64,000 nucleotides of DNA from Altererythrobacter aquiaggeris (GCF_037154015.1 NZ_JBANRL010000001.1:1426001-1490000); one strand, 5' to 3'. Counted from the first letter of the stretch, positions 25,555 to 34,743 are shown. The notes: a model not told the origin generated them from the letters alone. A program made the numbers and translations.

Positions 25555-25932
25555 TCAATCAAAATTCGGGGTTAACTCATCCCCGACCAGTTCGCGGTAA
25601 AAGCAGCTGAATGCACCAGTGTGGCAGGCTGGTCCCGCGGGAACGCACACAAGGACGAGCGCGTCCTGATCGCAATCCACGAAAATCCGTTCGATCGTCA
25701 GGATGTTTCCCGACGTTTCGCCTTTCATCCACAACGCCTGCCGCGATCGCGAGTAGAAATGCGCGATACCGGTCTCGCGGCTTCTGGAAAGTGCTTCGGC
25801 ATTCATATGGGCCACCATAAGCGGTCTGTTGCTTTCCCGTTCGATGACTACGGCGGTCAACAGGCCGTCACTGCCGAACTTCGGCAAAAAAGCAGAACCG
25901 CGCTCGCGCAAATTGTTGTCTTCCTTTGGCAT
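25555..25932 (-). CDS. hisI: Phosphoribosyl-AMP cyclohydrolase
   Basis: A 125-residue HisI, the third histidine-biosynthesis enzyme, which opens the adenine ring of PR-AMP. Signature motifs are AHMNAEALSRSRETG, HFYSRSRQALWMKGETSGN and the metal-binding DCDQDALVLVC, then PAGPACHTGAFSCFYREL with conserved Cys. There is no C-terminal PR-ATP pyrophosphohydrolase (HisE) fusion. The ATG at 25932 (MPKEDNN) is preferred to a longer TTG-type frame. It is not adjacent to other his genes; MerR follows downstream. Confidence 0.94.
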   Translation of the reverse strand: MPKEDNNLRERGSAFLPKFGSDGLLTAVVIERESNRPLMVAHMNAEALSRSRETGIAHFYSRSRQALWMKGETSGNILTIERIFVDCDQDALVLVCVPAGPACHTGAFSCFYRELVGDELTPNFD

Positions 25933-26059
25933 TCTGAACAAACTTCCAATTTTGCAGGACTTAAGCGTCTGGACAGCCGGCATTCGACTTGTTGCACGAT
26001 AACCACAATGTCAGTCCAAAATCCATGCTGTTCACAGAACGTCCTATGATTTCAACGGC

Positions 26060-26302
26060 AGTGGTGAGATTACAGCGCTGCCTTTCCGTTAGGGAAGGTA
26101 CCACTAGGCAAGCGGCGTCGAATCGAGCGCCGGGGTTCAGGGGTCCGGGCCAGCAGCCGGTAGTAACTGGCGCGTCCGGGACGAAGTTTGAGGGACAGGA
26201 TCTTGGCACCACTTGGGGGAGTGATGTCTTAGCCGCAAGGTAGATCCTACTTATTTCGTCACGCGCGCCCGGGACCGTGGTCCCGGGCGTTTCCGTTTCT
26301 GT
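26060..26302 (+). ncRNA. Candidate structured non-coding RNA with terminator
   Basis: The 392-base gap between hisI and comF has no plausible ORF but is densely structured on the plus strand. AGTGGT (26060-26065) pairs with ACCACT (26100-26105), enclosing GGCAG/CTGCC and CCTTTCC-GTTA-GGGAAGG (26081-26098). A GGCG/CGCC hairpin follows, then GTCCGG...CTGGC pairing. AGGATCTTGGC pairs with GCCGCAAGGTAGATCCT around an inner CACT/AGTG hairpin (26197-26251). A strong terminator ends it. Size and isolation resemble an independently transcribed RNA such as 6S, but I could not match any known family: tmRNA, RNase P and SRP motifs are absent. The 5' end is a guess. Confidence 0.5.
26266..26302 (+). terminator. 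Rho-independent terminator ending the ncRNA candidate
   Basis: A perfect 10-bp stem, CGCCCGGGAC / GTCCCGGGCG (26266-26275 and 26280-26289), with a CGTG tetraloop. The U-rich tail TTTCCGTTTCTGT follows on the plus strand. No plus-strand protein gene precedes it, which is the main argument for an RNA gene upstream. Confidence 0.85.
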
Positions 26303-26324
26303 CATTCGGAACTTCCTCTTCAGT

Positions 26325-27056
26325 TCATATCTTGTCGATCACTCTCGCAAAACAGGCGACGATCACCTTGTCGGCTCCGGCTTTCTTGAGCGCTTTTACG
26401 CACGCATTGCTGGTTGCGCCGCTCGTCATGACATCATCGACCAATACGATATTTGCGCTGGCGAGATCCGAACGGCGGCCCGGATTGACCTCTATCGCTC
26501 CCGCAAGCGCTTTGGCACGGTCCCGCCTGCCCAATCCGCCTAGTTGCGGCGTCGGTTTGCGTCGCACCAGTCCATCGACGCACAGGGCCTGGCCGGACAA
26601 TCGGGCAATCTCGCGCGCCAACAAGGCAGACTGGTTGAACCCCCTTTGCCATAAGCGGCGTCTGTGCAGCGGGGCCGGGACTACCAGCCAGCCGCCTTCC
26701 AACGCTGGCAATCTGGCGGACATCAAGCGCGCCAGCATTGGGGCAAGCGCAATTCTGCGCCCGTGTTTGAATGACAGAATCAGTCTGCGCGAAGGATCGT
26801 TATATAATGCTCCCGCGGCAATCCCGTCGTGCAGCGGGGGTTCTGCAAGGCACGGCGCACAAACCGCCCCTGCCGTACCAGTTCCACCGGCAAACGGGCG
26901 CTGACAGGTCGCGCACGATGGCTCGCCGGGCACGTCAAGTTCGGCCCAGCACCCGGCGCACAGCCCGTCTTGCGCAGCCAGAGCGGTCCCGCACAAGGGG
27001 CATCTCGGCGGATAGATCAGGTCCACAAGCGGCGCGATAGTTTTGAGAAAATTCAC
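26325..27056 (-). CDS. ComF-family phosphoribosyltransferase-like protein
   Basis: A ~243-residue ComF/GntX-type protein. An N-terminal zinc-ribbon-like region (PRCPLCG...LCAGCW, CATCQRPF, CAPC) precedes a phosphoribosyltransferase fold with ALYNDPSRRLILSFKHGRR, VPAPLHRRRLWQRGFNQSALLA and the PRPP motif NIVLVDDVMTSGATSNA. Members assist natural competence in some species; the biochemical activity is not established. The frame extends to a TTG at 27164, but that would overlap the divergent methyltransferase, so a GTG at 27056 is preferred. It is divergent from that methyltransferase. Confidence 0.88.
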   Translation of the reverse strand: MNFLKTIAPLVDLIYPPRCPLCGTALAAQDGLCAGCWAELDVPGEPSCATCQRPFAGGTGTAGAVCAPCLAEPPLHDGIAAGALYNDPSRRLILSFKHGRRIALAPMLARLMSARLPALEGGWLVVPAPLHRRRLWQRGFNQSALLAREIARLSGQALCVDGLVRRKPTPQLGGLGRRDRAKALAGAIEVNPGRRSDLASANIVLVDDVMTSGATSNACVKALKKAGADKVIVACFARVIDKI

Positions 27057-27111
27057 AAAACCATGCTGGCTGACTTGCGCCGAAACGGCAAGCGCGGCAG
27101 GGCTTTGGGCG

Positions 27112-27882
27112 ATGCAGCCGAAGCAACCCCCGAGAATTTTCAGCGCGAGGCGGCGGCAGGCCAACCGTGAGCGGCTATCCGCATTGCAAGCGCGCGGAGA
27201 TGCAGCGCATTATGTGCTGGACGATATGGTCGAAGATGCGATCGATCGGCTGGAATTCATGCGGTTGGACCCAAAGCGTGCGTTGATTATCGGCGATTGG
27301 ACTGGGGTGTTCGCGCGGTCCCTGACGGGCGCTGATGTTACGCGCGCTGATCCGGCAGGGATTGACGGCGCCGTCCGGATCGACGAGCGCCTGCCACTGC
27401 CAGCGCATGATTTTGATCTCGTCGCAAGCTTTGGCACGCTGGAGACGGTCAACGATCTGCCCGGTGCGCTGATTCATATCCGAGAGGCACTTGCCCCCGG
27501 CGGTTTCTTCATCGGGAGCCTGATCGGCGCAGGCAGCCTGGTCAACTTGCGTGCCGCACTGCTGGCGGCCGATGGCGACAGACCTGCTGCCCGGATGCAC
27601 CCGATGGTCGATGTGCGCGCCGGTGCAGAATTGATGCAGCGCGCCGGCTTTGCAAAACAGGTCGTGGACAGCCATTCGGTCGACGTGCGTTACAGCTCGC
27701 TAGACCGGCTGGTTGCAGACCTGCGCGAACAGGGTCTCGGCAACGCATTGGCCAACCGCCCCCCGCCAATGGACCGCTTTACCTATCGTCTGGCCAGCCA
27801 GCTGTTCGCGGCAAAGGCGGGCGGTGATGGCAAGGTTGCCGAATGTTTTGAAATCATCACGCTCAGCGGTTGGAAGTCCTAG
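27112..27882 (+). CDS. SAM-dependent methyltransferase (BioC/NDUFAF5-like)
   Basis: A 256-residue class I methyltransferase resembling the BioC-like/NDUFAF5-like proteins often found beside comF in alphaproteobacteria. PPRIFSARRRQANRERL leads in, then the nucleotide-binding strand RALIIGDWTGVFA (a degenerate motif I, where GxGxG is expected). LVASFGTLETVNDLPGALIHIREALAPGGFF carries the motif IV/V region typical of the family. ATG 27112 is chosen over an upstream frame that lies antisense to comF. It converges with ppdK by a 4-bp stop overlap (CTAG). Confidence 0.8.
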   Translation: MQPKQPPRIFSARRRQANRERLSALQARGDAAHYVLDDMVEDAIDRLEFMRLDPKRALIIGDWTGVFARSLTGADVTRADPAGIDGAVRIDERLPLPAHDFDLVASFGTLETVNDLPGALIHIREALAPGGFFIGSLIGAGSLVNLRAALLAADGDRPAARMHPMVDVRAGAELMQRAGFAKQVVDSHSVDVRYSSLDRLVADLREQGLGNALANRPPPMDRFTYRLASQLFAAKAGGDGKVAECFEIITLSGWKS

Positions 27883-30542
27883 CGCAGGGCCGCCTGCGCG
27901 GCCGCCAATCGTGCAATCGGAACGCGATAGGGTGAAGCCGAGACATAATCGAGCTTCTGCTGTTCGCAGAAATCGATGCTTGCTGGATCGCCCCCGTGTT
28001 CGCCGCAAATGCCCAGCTTGATTTGTGGACGAGTTGCCCTGCCCCGCTCCGCCGCGAGTTCGACCAGCTGACCGACACCCTCGATGTCGAGACTGACAAA
28101 CGGATCGCGCGGATAAATGCCGCGTTCCACGTATGGCGCAAGGAAGCGTGCCGCATCATCGCGTGAGACACCCAGGGTCGTTTGCGTCAGGTCATTCGTG
28201 CCAAAGCTGAAAAACGCCGCATCATGCGCTATATCGCCCGCAACCAGAGCGGCGCGGGGCAATTCGATCATCGTGCCGACCAGATATTCCAGCTCGCGGC
28301 CCTTTTCGCCAAATACTTCACCGGCAGTTTTGTCGATCAGTGCCTTGAGGATGGTCAGTTCCCGGCGCGTTGCCACCAGCGGGATCATGATCTCCGGGAT
28401 CGGCGCCTCGCCCGATGCTTCCGCCACATCGCAAGCAGCTTCGAAAATCGCGCGCGCCTGTATTTCGTAAATTTCCGGATACGTTATGCCAAGGCGGCAG
28501 CCGCGGTGGCCCAGCATCGGGTTGAACTCGTGCAATTCCGCTGCACGGCGCTTGAGATGATCCACGCCCAGACCCGTCGCATCGGCCACTTCCGCAAATT
28601 CCGCTTCGGAATGGGGCAGGAATTCGTGAAGCGGCGGATCGAGCAGTCGGATGGTGCATGGGAGGCCGGCCATCACCTCGAAAATTGCAGCGAAGTCGCT
28701 GCGTTGTTCGGGCAGCAATTTGGCCAGTGCTTCGCGGCGGCCCGCCTCATCTTCGGCCAGAATCATTTGACGAACGGCAGTTATACGGCCTGCGTCGAAG
28801 AACATGTGTTCGGTACGACACAGGCCGATGCCTTCCGCGCCAAACTGCCGTGCCATTTTACAGTCCTGCGGGGTTTCCGCGTTGGTCCGGACTTTCATGC
28901 GGCGGTTGGCGTCGGCCCATTCCATGATCACACCGAAATCGCCGACCAGTTCCGGCTCGATTGTCGGCACGGCACCCAGCATGATTTCGCCGGTTGACCC
29001 ATCAAGCGTGATGGTGTCGCCTTCCTTCAGTTCGGTAAGCCCGATTTTCAAGGTCCGGCTGACAATGTCGATCACGACTTGCGACGCGCCTGACACGCAT
29101 GGCCGGCCCATACCGCGCGCAACAACCGCTGCGTGGCTGGTCATCCCGCCGCGTGCTGTCAGGATCCCTTGCGCGGCGTGCATTCCGTGAATGTCTTCGG
29201 GTGATGTTTCCACGCGTACCAGCACGACCTTCTCGCCGCGCTGGGTCCAGCTTTCTGCGGCATCAGCATCCAGCACGACTTTGCCTGATGCCGCACCCGG
29301 CGAAGCAGGCAAACCGCGCGCCATGACGTCGCGCGCTGCTTCTGGGTCGAGCGTGGGGTGAAGCAATTGATCCAGCGCCATGGGATCGACCCGCAGCACA
29401 GCCTCGCGCTGATCGATCAGCCCCTCGCCCGCCATATCGACCGCCATCTTCAGCGCTGCCTTGGCCGTCCGCTTGCCGCTGCGCGTTTGCAGCAGCCACA
29501 GCTTGCCGCGTTCCACGGTAAACTCGATATCCTGCATGTCGCGGTAATGCGCTTCGAGCAGTTCGAATGTGTGCGCTAGCTCGCCGTACGCATCGGGCAT
29601 GGCTTCTTCCATGCTGAGCAGCTTGGCGTTCGCTTTTTCGCGCGCAGCGAGCGTCAGATATTGCGGTGTACGGATGCCCGCGACCACGTCTTCACCTTGC
29701 GCGTTGATCAACCACTCGCCGTAATAGCTCTTGTCGCCAGTCGCGGGGTCGCGGGTGAAGGCAACGCCGGTGGCGCTGGTTTCGCCCATGTTGCCGAATA
29801 CCATCGCCTGCACATTGACCGCGGTGCCCCAATCGGCGGAGATGCCGTTGAGGCGGCGGTAAACCTTGGCGCGGTCGCTGTCCCAGCTGTCAAAGACGGC
29901 CGCGATAGCACCCCAAAGTTGCTCCGAAACGTCCTGCGGGAACGGCTTGCCTTGCTCACGCTCGACGATGGCTTTGAATTCGCTGACCAGCGCTTGCCAA
30001 TCTTCAGCTTCCATCTCGGTGTCGGAGTAGAAACCCTTGTCTTCCTTGGCGATCTCCAGCGCTTCTTCGAACTCGCCATGGTCCAGGCCGAGGACAACGT
30101 CCGAGTACATCTGGATGAAGCGGCGGTAGCTGTCCCAAGCAAAACGCGCATCGCCGCTGCTGGTCGCAAGGCCTTCAACAGTCTCGTCATTCAGGCCGAG
30201 GTTGAGAACCGTGTCCATCATGCCCGGCATAGAAACCCTCGCGCCGGAGCGGACCGAGACCAGCATCGGATTGGCCGCATCGCCGAAGGGTTTTCCAACG
30301 GCTTTCTCGATGTGTTGCAGCGCGCTGGCGACATCGCTGCGCAATTTGTCTGAGAAGTCCGAACCGCCCGCCAGATAGCTGACGCATTCTTCGGTCGTGA
30401 TGGTGAAGCCGGGAGGGACCGGCAGACCGATACTGGCCATTTCAGCGAGGTTCGCGCCCTTGCCGCCGGTGACATTTTTGTCCTTCGCGCGGGGATCGTC
30501 GAGCGGTGCGCCGCCGCCGAAGGGATAGACTGTCTGGTTCAT
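27879..30542 (-). CDS. ppdK: Pyruvate, phosphate dikinase
   Basis: An 887-residue PPDK that interconverts pyruvate, ATP and phosphate with PEP, AMP and PPi. The ATP-grasp domain starts KNVTGGKGANLAEMASIGLPV and includes ARVSMPGMMDTVLNLG. The phosphohistidine domain has LTARGGMTSHAAVVARGMG (catalytic His). The C-terminal TIM barrel shows GLCRTEHMFF, MIPLVATRREL, SFGTNDLTQTTLG and GICGEHGGDP. Length and domain order are those of bacterial PPDK. It lets the cell make PEP from pyruvate or run a PPi-linked glycolysis. Confidence 0.97.
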   Translation of the reverse strand: MNQTVYPFGGGAPLDDPRAKDKNVTGGKGANLAEMASIGLPVPPGFTITTEECVSYLAGGSDFSDKLRSDVASALQHIEKAVGKPFGDAANPMLVSVRSGARVSMPGMMDTVLNLGLNDETVEGLATSSGDARFAWDSYRRFIQMYSDVVLGLDHGEFEEALEIAKEDKGFYSDTEMEAEDWQALVSEFKAIVEREQGKPFPQDVSEQLWGAIAAVFDSWDSDRAKVYRRLNGISADWGTAVNVQAMVFGNMGETSATGVAFTRDPATGDKSYYGEWLINAQGEDVVAGIRTPQYLTLAAREKANAKLLSMEEAMPDAYGELAHTFELLEAHYRDMQDIEFTVERGKLWLLQTRSGKRTAKAALKMAVDMAGEGLIDQREAVLRVDPMALDQLLHPTLDPEAARDVMARGLPASPGAASGKVVLDADAAESWTQRGEKVVLVRVETSPEDIHGMHAAQGILTARGGMTSHAAVVARGMGRPCVSGASQVVIDIVSRTLKIGLTELKEGDTITLDGSTGEIMLGAVPTIEPELVGDFGVIMEWADANRRMKVRTNAETPQDCKMARQFGAEGIGLCRTEHMFFDAGRITAVRQMILAEDEAGRREALAKLLPEQRSDFAAIFEVMAGLPCTIRLLDPPLHEFLPHSEAEFAEVADATGLGVDHLKRRAAELHEFNPMLGHRGCRLGITYPEIYEIQARAIFEAACDVAEASGEAPIPEIMIPLVATRRELTILKALIDKTAGEVFGEKGRELEYLVGTMIELPRAALVAGDIAHDAAFFSFGTNDLTQTTLGVSRDDAARFLAPYVERGIYPRDPFVSLDIEGVGQLVELAAERGRATRPQIKLGICGEHGGDPASIDFCEQQKLDYVSASPYRVPIARLAAAQAALR

Positions 30543-30602
30543 CTAACTGACCGCTTTTCTTTCAAAGTGACACTTGTGACAGGGTTAGAGGAATGAAAAA
30601 CC

Positions 30603-32816
30603 CTAACCCTCGATCCGGGCGAAATCGGCCACGGTGTGGACTGCGTTGCGGAAGCGCAGCAACAACCCGAGGCGTGCGGCGCGCTTGTCCTGATCGTCAT
30701 CATTCACCGTCACATCCTCGAAAAAGGCATCAATCGGCGCGCGCAAGCTGGCCAGGGCCGCCATTGCCGCGCCGAAATCTTCGCTCTCGATAGACGCAGC
30801 CGCCTTGGGCTCCGCCATATCAAGCGCGTCGATCAGCGCCTTCTCGGCTGGTTCTGGCGTGTAGGACAGTGAGTTTTTCTGCTCGTCCGACCAGTCTTCC
30901 TTCTTGAGGATATTCGCCGCTCGCTTGTACCCCGCGAGGAGGTTCGCGCCGTCGTCGCTTTCCATAAAGGATTGGAGTGCATGGACGCGAGCGAGGAGGC
31001 GCACGAGATCGTCCTCTCCGCCGAGTGCGAACACCGCGTCGATCAGGTCGTGACGGACGCCCGCTTCGCGTTGTTGGACTTTTAGGCGGTCGACGAAAAA
31101 GTCAAAAAGTGCGCGGACCGACCTTTCTGCCGTTTTGCCGCCCGTATCACCGGTCTCCAAGGCCGTGACCAAGCCCTGCCGCTCATCGGGCGACATCTTT
31201 TCAAATATCTCCTTCGCGGTTCTCCCCTCGCCCGAAACACGAACGCGTTTCGTAGCACTGGCAATTGTCGCGCCAGTTTGATCCAAGCCGGTATGGTGAA
31301 AGACTGCCTCGGTGGAAACCCTCAGCAACGACGCTCGCAATTTGTTAGTCAGAACCATTCGAATGAGGCCAAGCGCTGCTCGTCTCAACGCGAATGGATC
31401 CTTGGATCCCGTAGGAACCTCGCCGATGAAGAAGAACGAACTTAAGGTATCCAACTTATCCGCCAAACTCACAGCCACCGTTACAGGAGCAGTTGGCACA
31501 TCATCGCCCTGCCCGACCGGCTTGTAGTGATCGCGGATCGCGTCAGCGACAGCATCCGGCAGACCTTCGGCGCGGGCGTAGTAGCCGCCCATCAAGCCTT
31601 GTAGTTCCGGAAACTCGCCGACCATTTCGGTAACGAGATCAGCTTTGCACAACTCAGCGGCCTGGCGCGCAAGCGCGGGGTCGCAATCCGGCACGATGCC
31701 TTCGCTCGCGAGCCATTCGGCCAGCTTCGCAACCCGCTCGACCTTATCAGCAACCGTGCCAAGCTTCTCATGGAAGGTAATCCGCTCAAGACCCTTGGCA
31801 TGTTCCTCCAGAGTCTTCTTGCGATCCACATCCCAGAAGAACTTCGCATCGGAGAGCCTTGCGGCGAGGACTTTGCGGTTGCCTTCGACCACCACAGCCG
31901 GGTCTTCCGCATCGATATTGGCGGTGCAAATAAAGGCGTTGGCTAGCTTGCCATCCCTCTCGCACACGAAATACTTCTGGTTCACGCGCGCGGTCAGCTG
32001 GATTGTCTCTGGCGGCACTTCGAGGAAATCATCCTCGAACCGGCCGAGCAGCGGCACGGGCCATTCGGTCAGGCCGGCGTTTTCGATTACCAGACCTTCA
32101 TCCTCGACCAGTGATAGGCCCGCTTCCTGCGCGGCCTTGGCCGCACCGCTGCGGATAATGTTCTCGCGCTCCGCGTGATCGACAATCACATGACCAGCAC
32201 GCAATTTGACCGCATAGTCATCAGCCCCACCAATCGTAATGTCGCCCGAGTGATGGAAACGGTGGCCCAATGTGACCGCGCCGGACGTCACGCCGTGCAC
32301 TTCGCATTCGACGATTTCATTGCCCAGCAGCGCGACTATGCCCGAGAGCGGGCGCACCCAGCGGATGCTCTCTGTGCTGATCGATGCCGCGCCCCAACGC
32401 TGAGACTTTGGCCAGGTGAAATCACGGATGATCGCGGGGATCGCCTCGGCCAGAACGCCTGTGACCGCCCTGCCCGGCTTGTCGATGACGGCGAAGTATG
32501 TGTTGCGTCCTTTGATATCGCGGACCTCAAGCTGATCGCGCGTCACGCCGTTCTTGCGGCAGAACCCTTCGACCGCCTGATCGGGAGCCCCTTCGGGCGG
32601 ACCCTTGGCCTCTTCGCTGACAGCCGCTGTTTCCAGCGGCAAATCGCGCGCAATCAGCGCGAGGCGGCGCGGTGTGGTGTAAATCGTCAACTCGCCATGC
32701 GACACACCGGCCGCATCCATTTCGCGGCGGAACAGCTTTTCCAACTCGCCCCGTGCACCCTTTTGCATACGCGCGGGAATTTCTTCGCTGCGGACTTCCA
32801 GAAGAAAATCGCTCAT
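30603..32816 (-). CDS. glyS: Glycyl-tRNA synthetase beta subunit
   Basis: A 737-residue beta chain of the heterotetrameric (alpha2beta2) bacterial GlyRS, carrying most tRNA-binding surface. [18 protein letters not shown] is the usual N-terminus. Recognisable stretches are [51 protein letters not shown] and [18 protein letters not shown]. The C-terminal DALRG/ABC-like anticodon region begins around [23 protein letters not shown] 32816 is preferred and overlaps the glyQ stop (ATGA). Synonymous codon use around 31.26-31.45 kb looks less GC-biased than the rest. Confidence 0.96.
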   Translation of the reverse strand: MSDFLLEVRSEEIPARMQKGARGELEKLFRREMDAAGVSHGELTIYTTPRRLALIARDLPLETAAVSEEAKGPPEGAPDQAVEGFCRKNGVTRDQLEVRDIKGRNTYFAVIDKPGRAVTGVLAEAIPAIIRDFTWPKSQRWGAASISTESIRWVRPLSGIVALLGNEIVECEVHGVTSGAVTLGHRFHHSGDITIGGADDYAVKLRAGHVIVDHAERENIIRSGAAKAAQEAGLSLVEDEGLVIENAGLTEWPVPLLGRFEDDFLEVPPETIQLTARVNQKYFVCERDGKLANAFICTANIDAEDPAVVVEGNRKVLAARLSDAKFFWDVDRKKTLEEHAKGLERITFHEKLGTVADKVERVAKLAEWLASEGIVPDCDPALARQAAELCKADLVTEMVGEFPELQGLMGGYYARAEGLPDAVADAIRDHYKPVGQGDDVPTAPVTVAVSLADKLDTLSSFFFIGEVPTGSKDPFALRRAALGLIRMVLTNKLRASLLRVSTEAVFHHTGLDQTGATIASATKRVRVSGEGRTAKEIFEKMSPDERQGLVTALETGDTGGKTAERSVRALFDFFVDRLKVQQREAGVRHDLIDAVFALGGEDDLVRLLARVHALQSFMESDDGANLLAGYKRAANILKKEDWSDEQKNSLSYTPEPAEKALIDALDMAEPKAAASIESEDFGAAMAALASLRAPIDAFFEDVTVNDDDQDKRAARLGLLLRFRNAVHTVADFARIEG

Positions 32817-33712
32817 GCCGACCACTCCGGATATTTCTCCGCCCAGCCGGCCTTTTCCTTCGTCATATGCGCTTCGCAGGAACCGCGCGCCAGATCGCGG
32901 ACCCGGCCCATATAGCTGGCGCGTTCCTGCACGCTGATCACGCCGCGCGCTTGCAGCAGATTGAAGATATGGCTGGCCTCGACCGCCTGCTCATAGGCTG
33001 CGATCGGCACATCATGGGCAAGCGCATTCTTGCACTCCGCCTCGGCTTTATTGAACAGATCGAACAGCGCACCAGTGTCGGCAACTTCGAAGTTCCATTT
33101 CGACATCTGTTTTTCGTTTTCGAGGAATACCTCGCCGTAGGACACACCAGCGGAATTGAACTGCAGGTCGTAAACGCTGTCCACGCCCTGGATATACATC
33201 GCGAGCCGTTCGAGCCCGTAGGTGAGCTCGCCAGCGACGGGCTTGCAGTCAAATCCGCCCATTTGCTGGAAGTAAGTGAACTGGGTGACTTCCATCCCGT
33301 CGCACCAGACTTCCCAGCCGAGGCCCCATGCGCCCAGTGTGGGCGATTCCCAGTCATCTTCGACGAAGCGGATGTCGTGCTTCAGCGGATCGATCCCGAT
33401 TACGCGCAGGCTTTCCAAATAAAGTTCCTGAATATCGGGCGGGCTTGGCTTCAGGATCACCTGATACTGGTAGTAATGTTGCAGCCGGTTGGGGTTGTCA
33501 CCGTACCGGCCATCGGTCGGGCGGCGGCAGGGCTGCACGAATGCGGCGTTCCACGGCTCCGGGCCGAGCGCGCGCAATGTGGTCGCAGTGTGAAACGTAC
33601 CTGCGCCCATCCGCATATCATATGGCTGGAGGATCAAACAGCCCTGCGCGCTCCAGTAATCATGCAGCGTAAGGATCATGTCCTGAAACGATTTCGAAGG
33701 GTCTCTCTTCAT
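32813..33712 (-). CDS. glyQ: Glycyl-tRNA synthetase alpha subunit
   Basis: A 299-residue class II catalytic subunit of GlyRS, which makes glycyl-adenylate. Conserved segments are [76 protein letters not shown] and [23 protein letters not shown]. Length matches the family. It is the first gene of glyQS, coupled to glyS by ATGA. The ~95 bases upstream precede the divergent operator array at 33811. Confidence 0.97.
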   Translation of the reverse strand: MKRDPSKSFQDMILTLHDYWSAQGCLILQPYDMRMGAGTFHTATTLRALGPEPWNAAFVQPCRRPTDGRYGDNPNRLQHYYQYQVILKPSPPDIQELYLESLRVIGIDPLKHDIRFVEDDWESPTLGAWGLGWEVWCDGMEVTQFTYFQQMGGFDCKPVAGELTYGLERLAMYIQGVDSVYDLQFNSAGVSYGEVFLENEKQMSKWNFEVADTGALFDLFNKAEAECKNALAHDVPIAAYEQAVEASHIFNLLQARGVISVQERASYMGRVRDLARGSCEAHMTKEKAGWAEKYPEWSA

Positions 33713-33810
33713 GGGAACGCGCTTTGGCGCAGTGCCGGAATAGGGTCAATGCTGCGCTGCCGCATATCAGCCCACCCGACTCGCACAAAGCGCAGCAAAG
33801 ACAGGAAATG

Positions 33811-33886
33811 CTGACTATATGTCAGGTAGTCTTGACAGTGTCAGCGAAACGCGACATATAGTCATGCATACCTGACATATAGTCAG
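33811..33886. promoter_or_regulatory. Operator array: four palindromic sites over one promoter
   Basis: Site 1, CTGACTATATGTCAG (33811-33825), and site 4, CTGACATATAGTCAG (33872-33886), are exact reverse complements, each with CTGAC/GTCAG arms. Site 2 is TGACA-G-TGTCA (33833-33843), a perfect palindrome. Site 3, GACATATAGTCA (33853-33864), shares 12 bases with site 4. The arms share the TGAC/GTCA core, implying one dimeric regulator binding several times. The most obvious candidate is the HTH protein encoded at 34087. Confidence 0.75.
33832..33860 (+). promoter_or_regulatory. Sigma-70-like promoter inside the operator array
   Basis: TTGACA (33832-33837) is a perfect -35 and CATATA (33855-33860) a fair -10, with a 17-base spacer. 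Palindrome 2 covers the -35 and site 3 covers the -10, so binding there would block RNA polymerase. The transcript would begin near 33868 and lead into the 44-residue gene at 33909. Confidence 0.55.
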
Positions 33887-33908
33887 CACTTAATGACAGG
33901 AGTAAGCA

Positions 33909-34043
33909 ATGAAGTTGAGTGTTTCGAACAAATATCCTGCGCTTCGCGAAACGGCCCCCTACGTTTTTGGCGCGGCGATCCTGTTCCTAGCCGGCTATGG
34001 TGCCGGGAACATCCTCGCCCCCGTAAGCAAGATCGTTTTCTGA
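33909..34043 (+). CDS. 44-residue single-pass membrane peptide
   Basis: A very short frame (MKLSVSNKYPALRETAPYVF... ending SKIVF) with AGGAG seven bases before the ATG. The middle is one hydrophobic segment of about 20 residues (FGAAILFLAGYGAGNILAPV), with a basic N-terminal tail, so one transmembrane helix is predicted. It is the first gene after the operator array, followed by the HTH gene 43 bp later. I know no family for it. Coding potential rests on the ribosome site and position; it could instead be a leader peptide. Confidence 0.6.
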   Translation: MKLSVSNKYPALRETAPYVFGAAILFLAGYGAGNILAPVSKIVF

Positions 34044-34086
34044 TTTACTTCCTCCACCCCCTCGACATGCGATCATAGGGAGCGCT

Positions 34087-34281
34087 GTGAACAACCGTCT
34101 CAAAGTCCTCCGTGCCGAACGCGACTGGAGCCAGGCCGAACTTGCCGGAAGGCTCGATGTATCGCGGCAAGCCGTTAATGCGATCGAGACGGGGAAGCAC
34201 GACCCGTCGCTTCCCCTCGCCTTCCGAATTGCCCGCCTGTTCAACATGCCCATCGAGGAGATTTTCAATGACCAACACTGA
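34087..34281 (+). CDS. Small Xre/Cro-type HTH regulator
   Basis: A 64-residue protein that is almost only a helix-turn-helix: NNRLKVLRAERDWSQAELAGRL, then DVSRQAVNAIETGKHDPSLPLAFRIARLF. It matches the short Cro/C1 regulators often paired with a membrane protein. GTG 34087 is the start; a GGGAG lies eight bases upstream. The last 14 bases overlap the next gene, so translation is coupled. It probably binds the TGAC/GTCA sites upstream (inference), making the cluster self-regulated. Confidence 0.87.
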   Translation: MNNRLKVLRAERDWSQAELAGRLDVSRQAVNAIETGKHDPSLPLAFRIARLFNMPIEEIFNDQH

Positions 34282-34699
34282 AACTGCCACCTCAATGACC
34301 GGCGAGGCAAGGCTCAAGAAACGCCGTAGGACCGTTTTGACATGGGTCGCCTTCATGTTTGCCGGGGGTGTGGTCGTCGGTATGGCCTCGGGCATCTTTC
34401 AAGGCTTGATTGCTGTAGGCTCGATACCCGCCTGGACAATCATACCGGTAATAATCATTGCCCTGGGCGGGATGATCCGGGCGACAAATCTGTACTTCCA
34501 CAAGGTCGACGAACTTGATCTGGCCGATAATCTCTGGGCCTCGCTGATTGGTCTTTATTTCTATTTTGCGGCCTTGCCCGTCTGGTGGATTATCAATCAG
34601 GTAGGCCTTGCCGGGCCGCCCGATCAATGGGCAGTCTATACATTCACGCTTGCCTTTACCGGCGCCGCCTACCTTGCCCGCAAACTTGGCTGGCGTTGA
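34268..34699 (+). CDS. Multi-pass membrane protein of the HTH module
   Basis: A 143-residue protein with four predicted hydrophobic segments: VLTWVAFMFAGGVVVGMA, IPAWTIIPVIIIALGGM, LIGLYFYFAALPVWWIINQ and VYTFTLAFTGAAYLA. A basic KKRRR patch precedes the first. No family is recognised with certainty; paired small-HTH plus membrane proteins occur in many bacteria (for example with DUF2975 or DUF2178 proteins), but sequence assignment is not claimed. ATG 34268 lies inside the 3' end of the HTH gene. It may be a sensor or a target of the regulator. Confidence 0.8.
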   Translation: MTNTETATSMTGEARLKKRRRTVLTWVAFMFAGGVVVGMASGIFQGLIAVGSIPAWTIIPVIIIALGGMIRATNLYFHKVDELDLADNLWASLIGLYFYFAALPVWWIINQVGLAGPPDQWAVYTFTLAFTGAAYLARKLGWR

Positions 34700-34743
34700 C
34701 GAAATTAACCCCCGATACAGCAAACCCTGTCAAAGGAATTGAT

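Noticed and set aside
26060-26302. tmRNA, RNase P RNA or SRP RNA identity for the structured region
   Set aside because: No tag-peptide frame, no GGAAAGTCCGG-type RNase P core and no SRP tetraloop motif could be found by eye.
30581-30610. AGGGTTAG/CTAACCCT inverted repeat at the glyS stop
   Set aside because: 8-bp stem with a 14-base loop and no U-tract; too weak for a terminator or operator claim.
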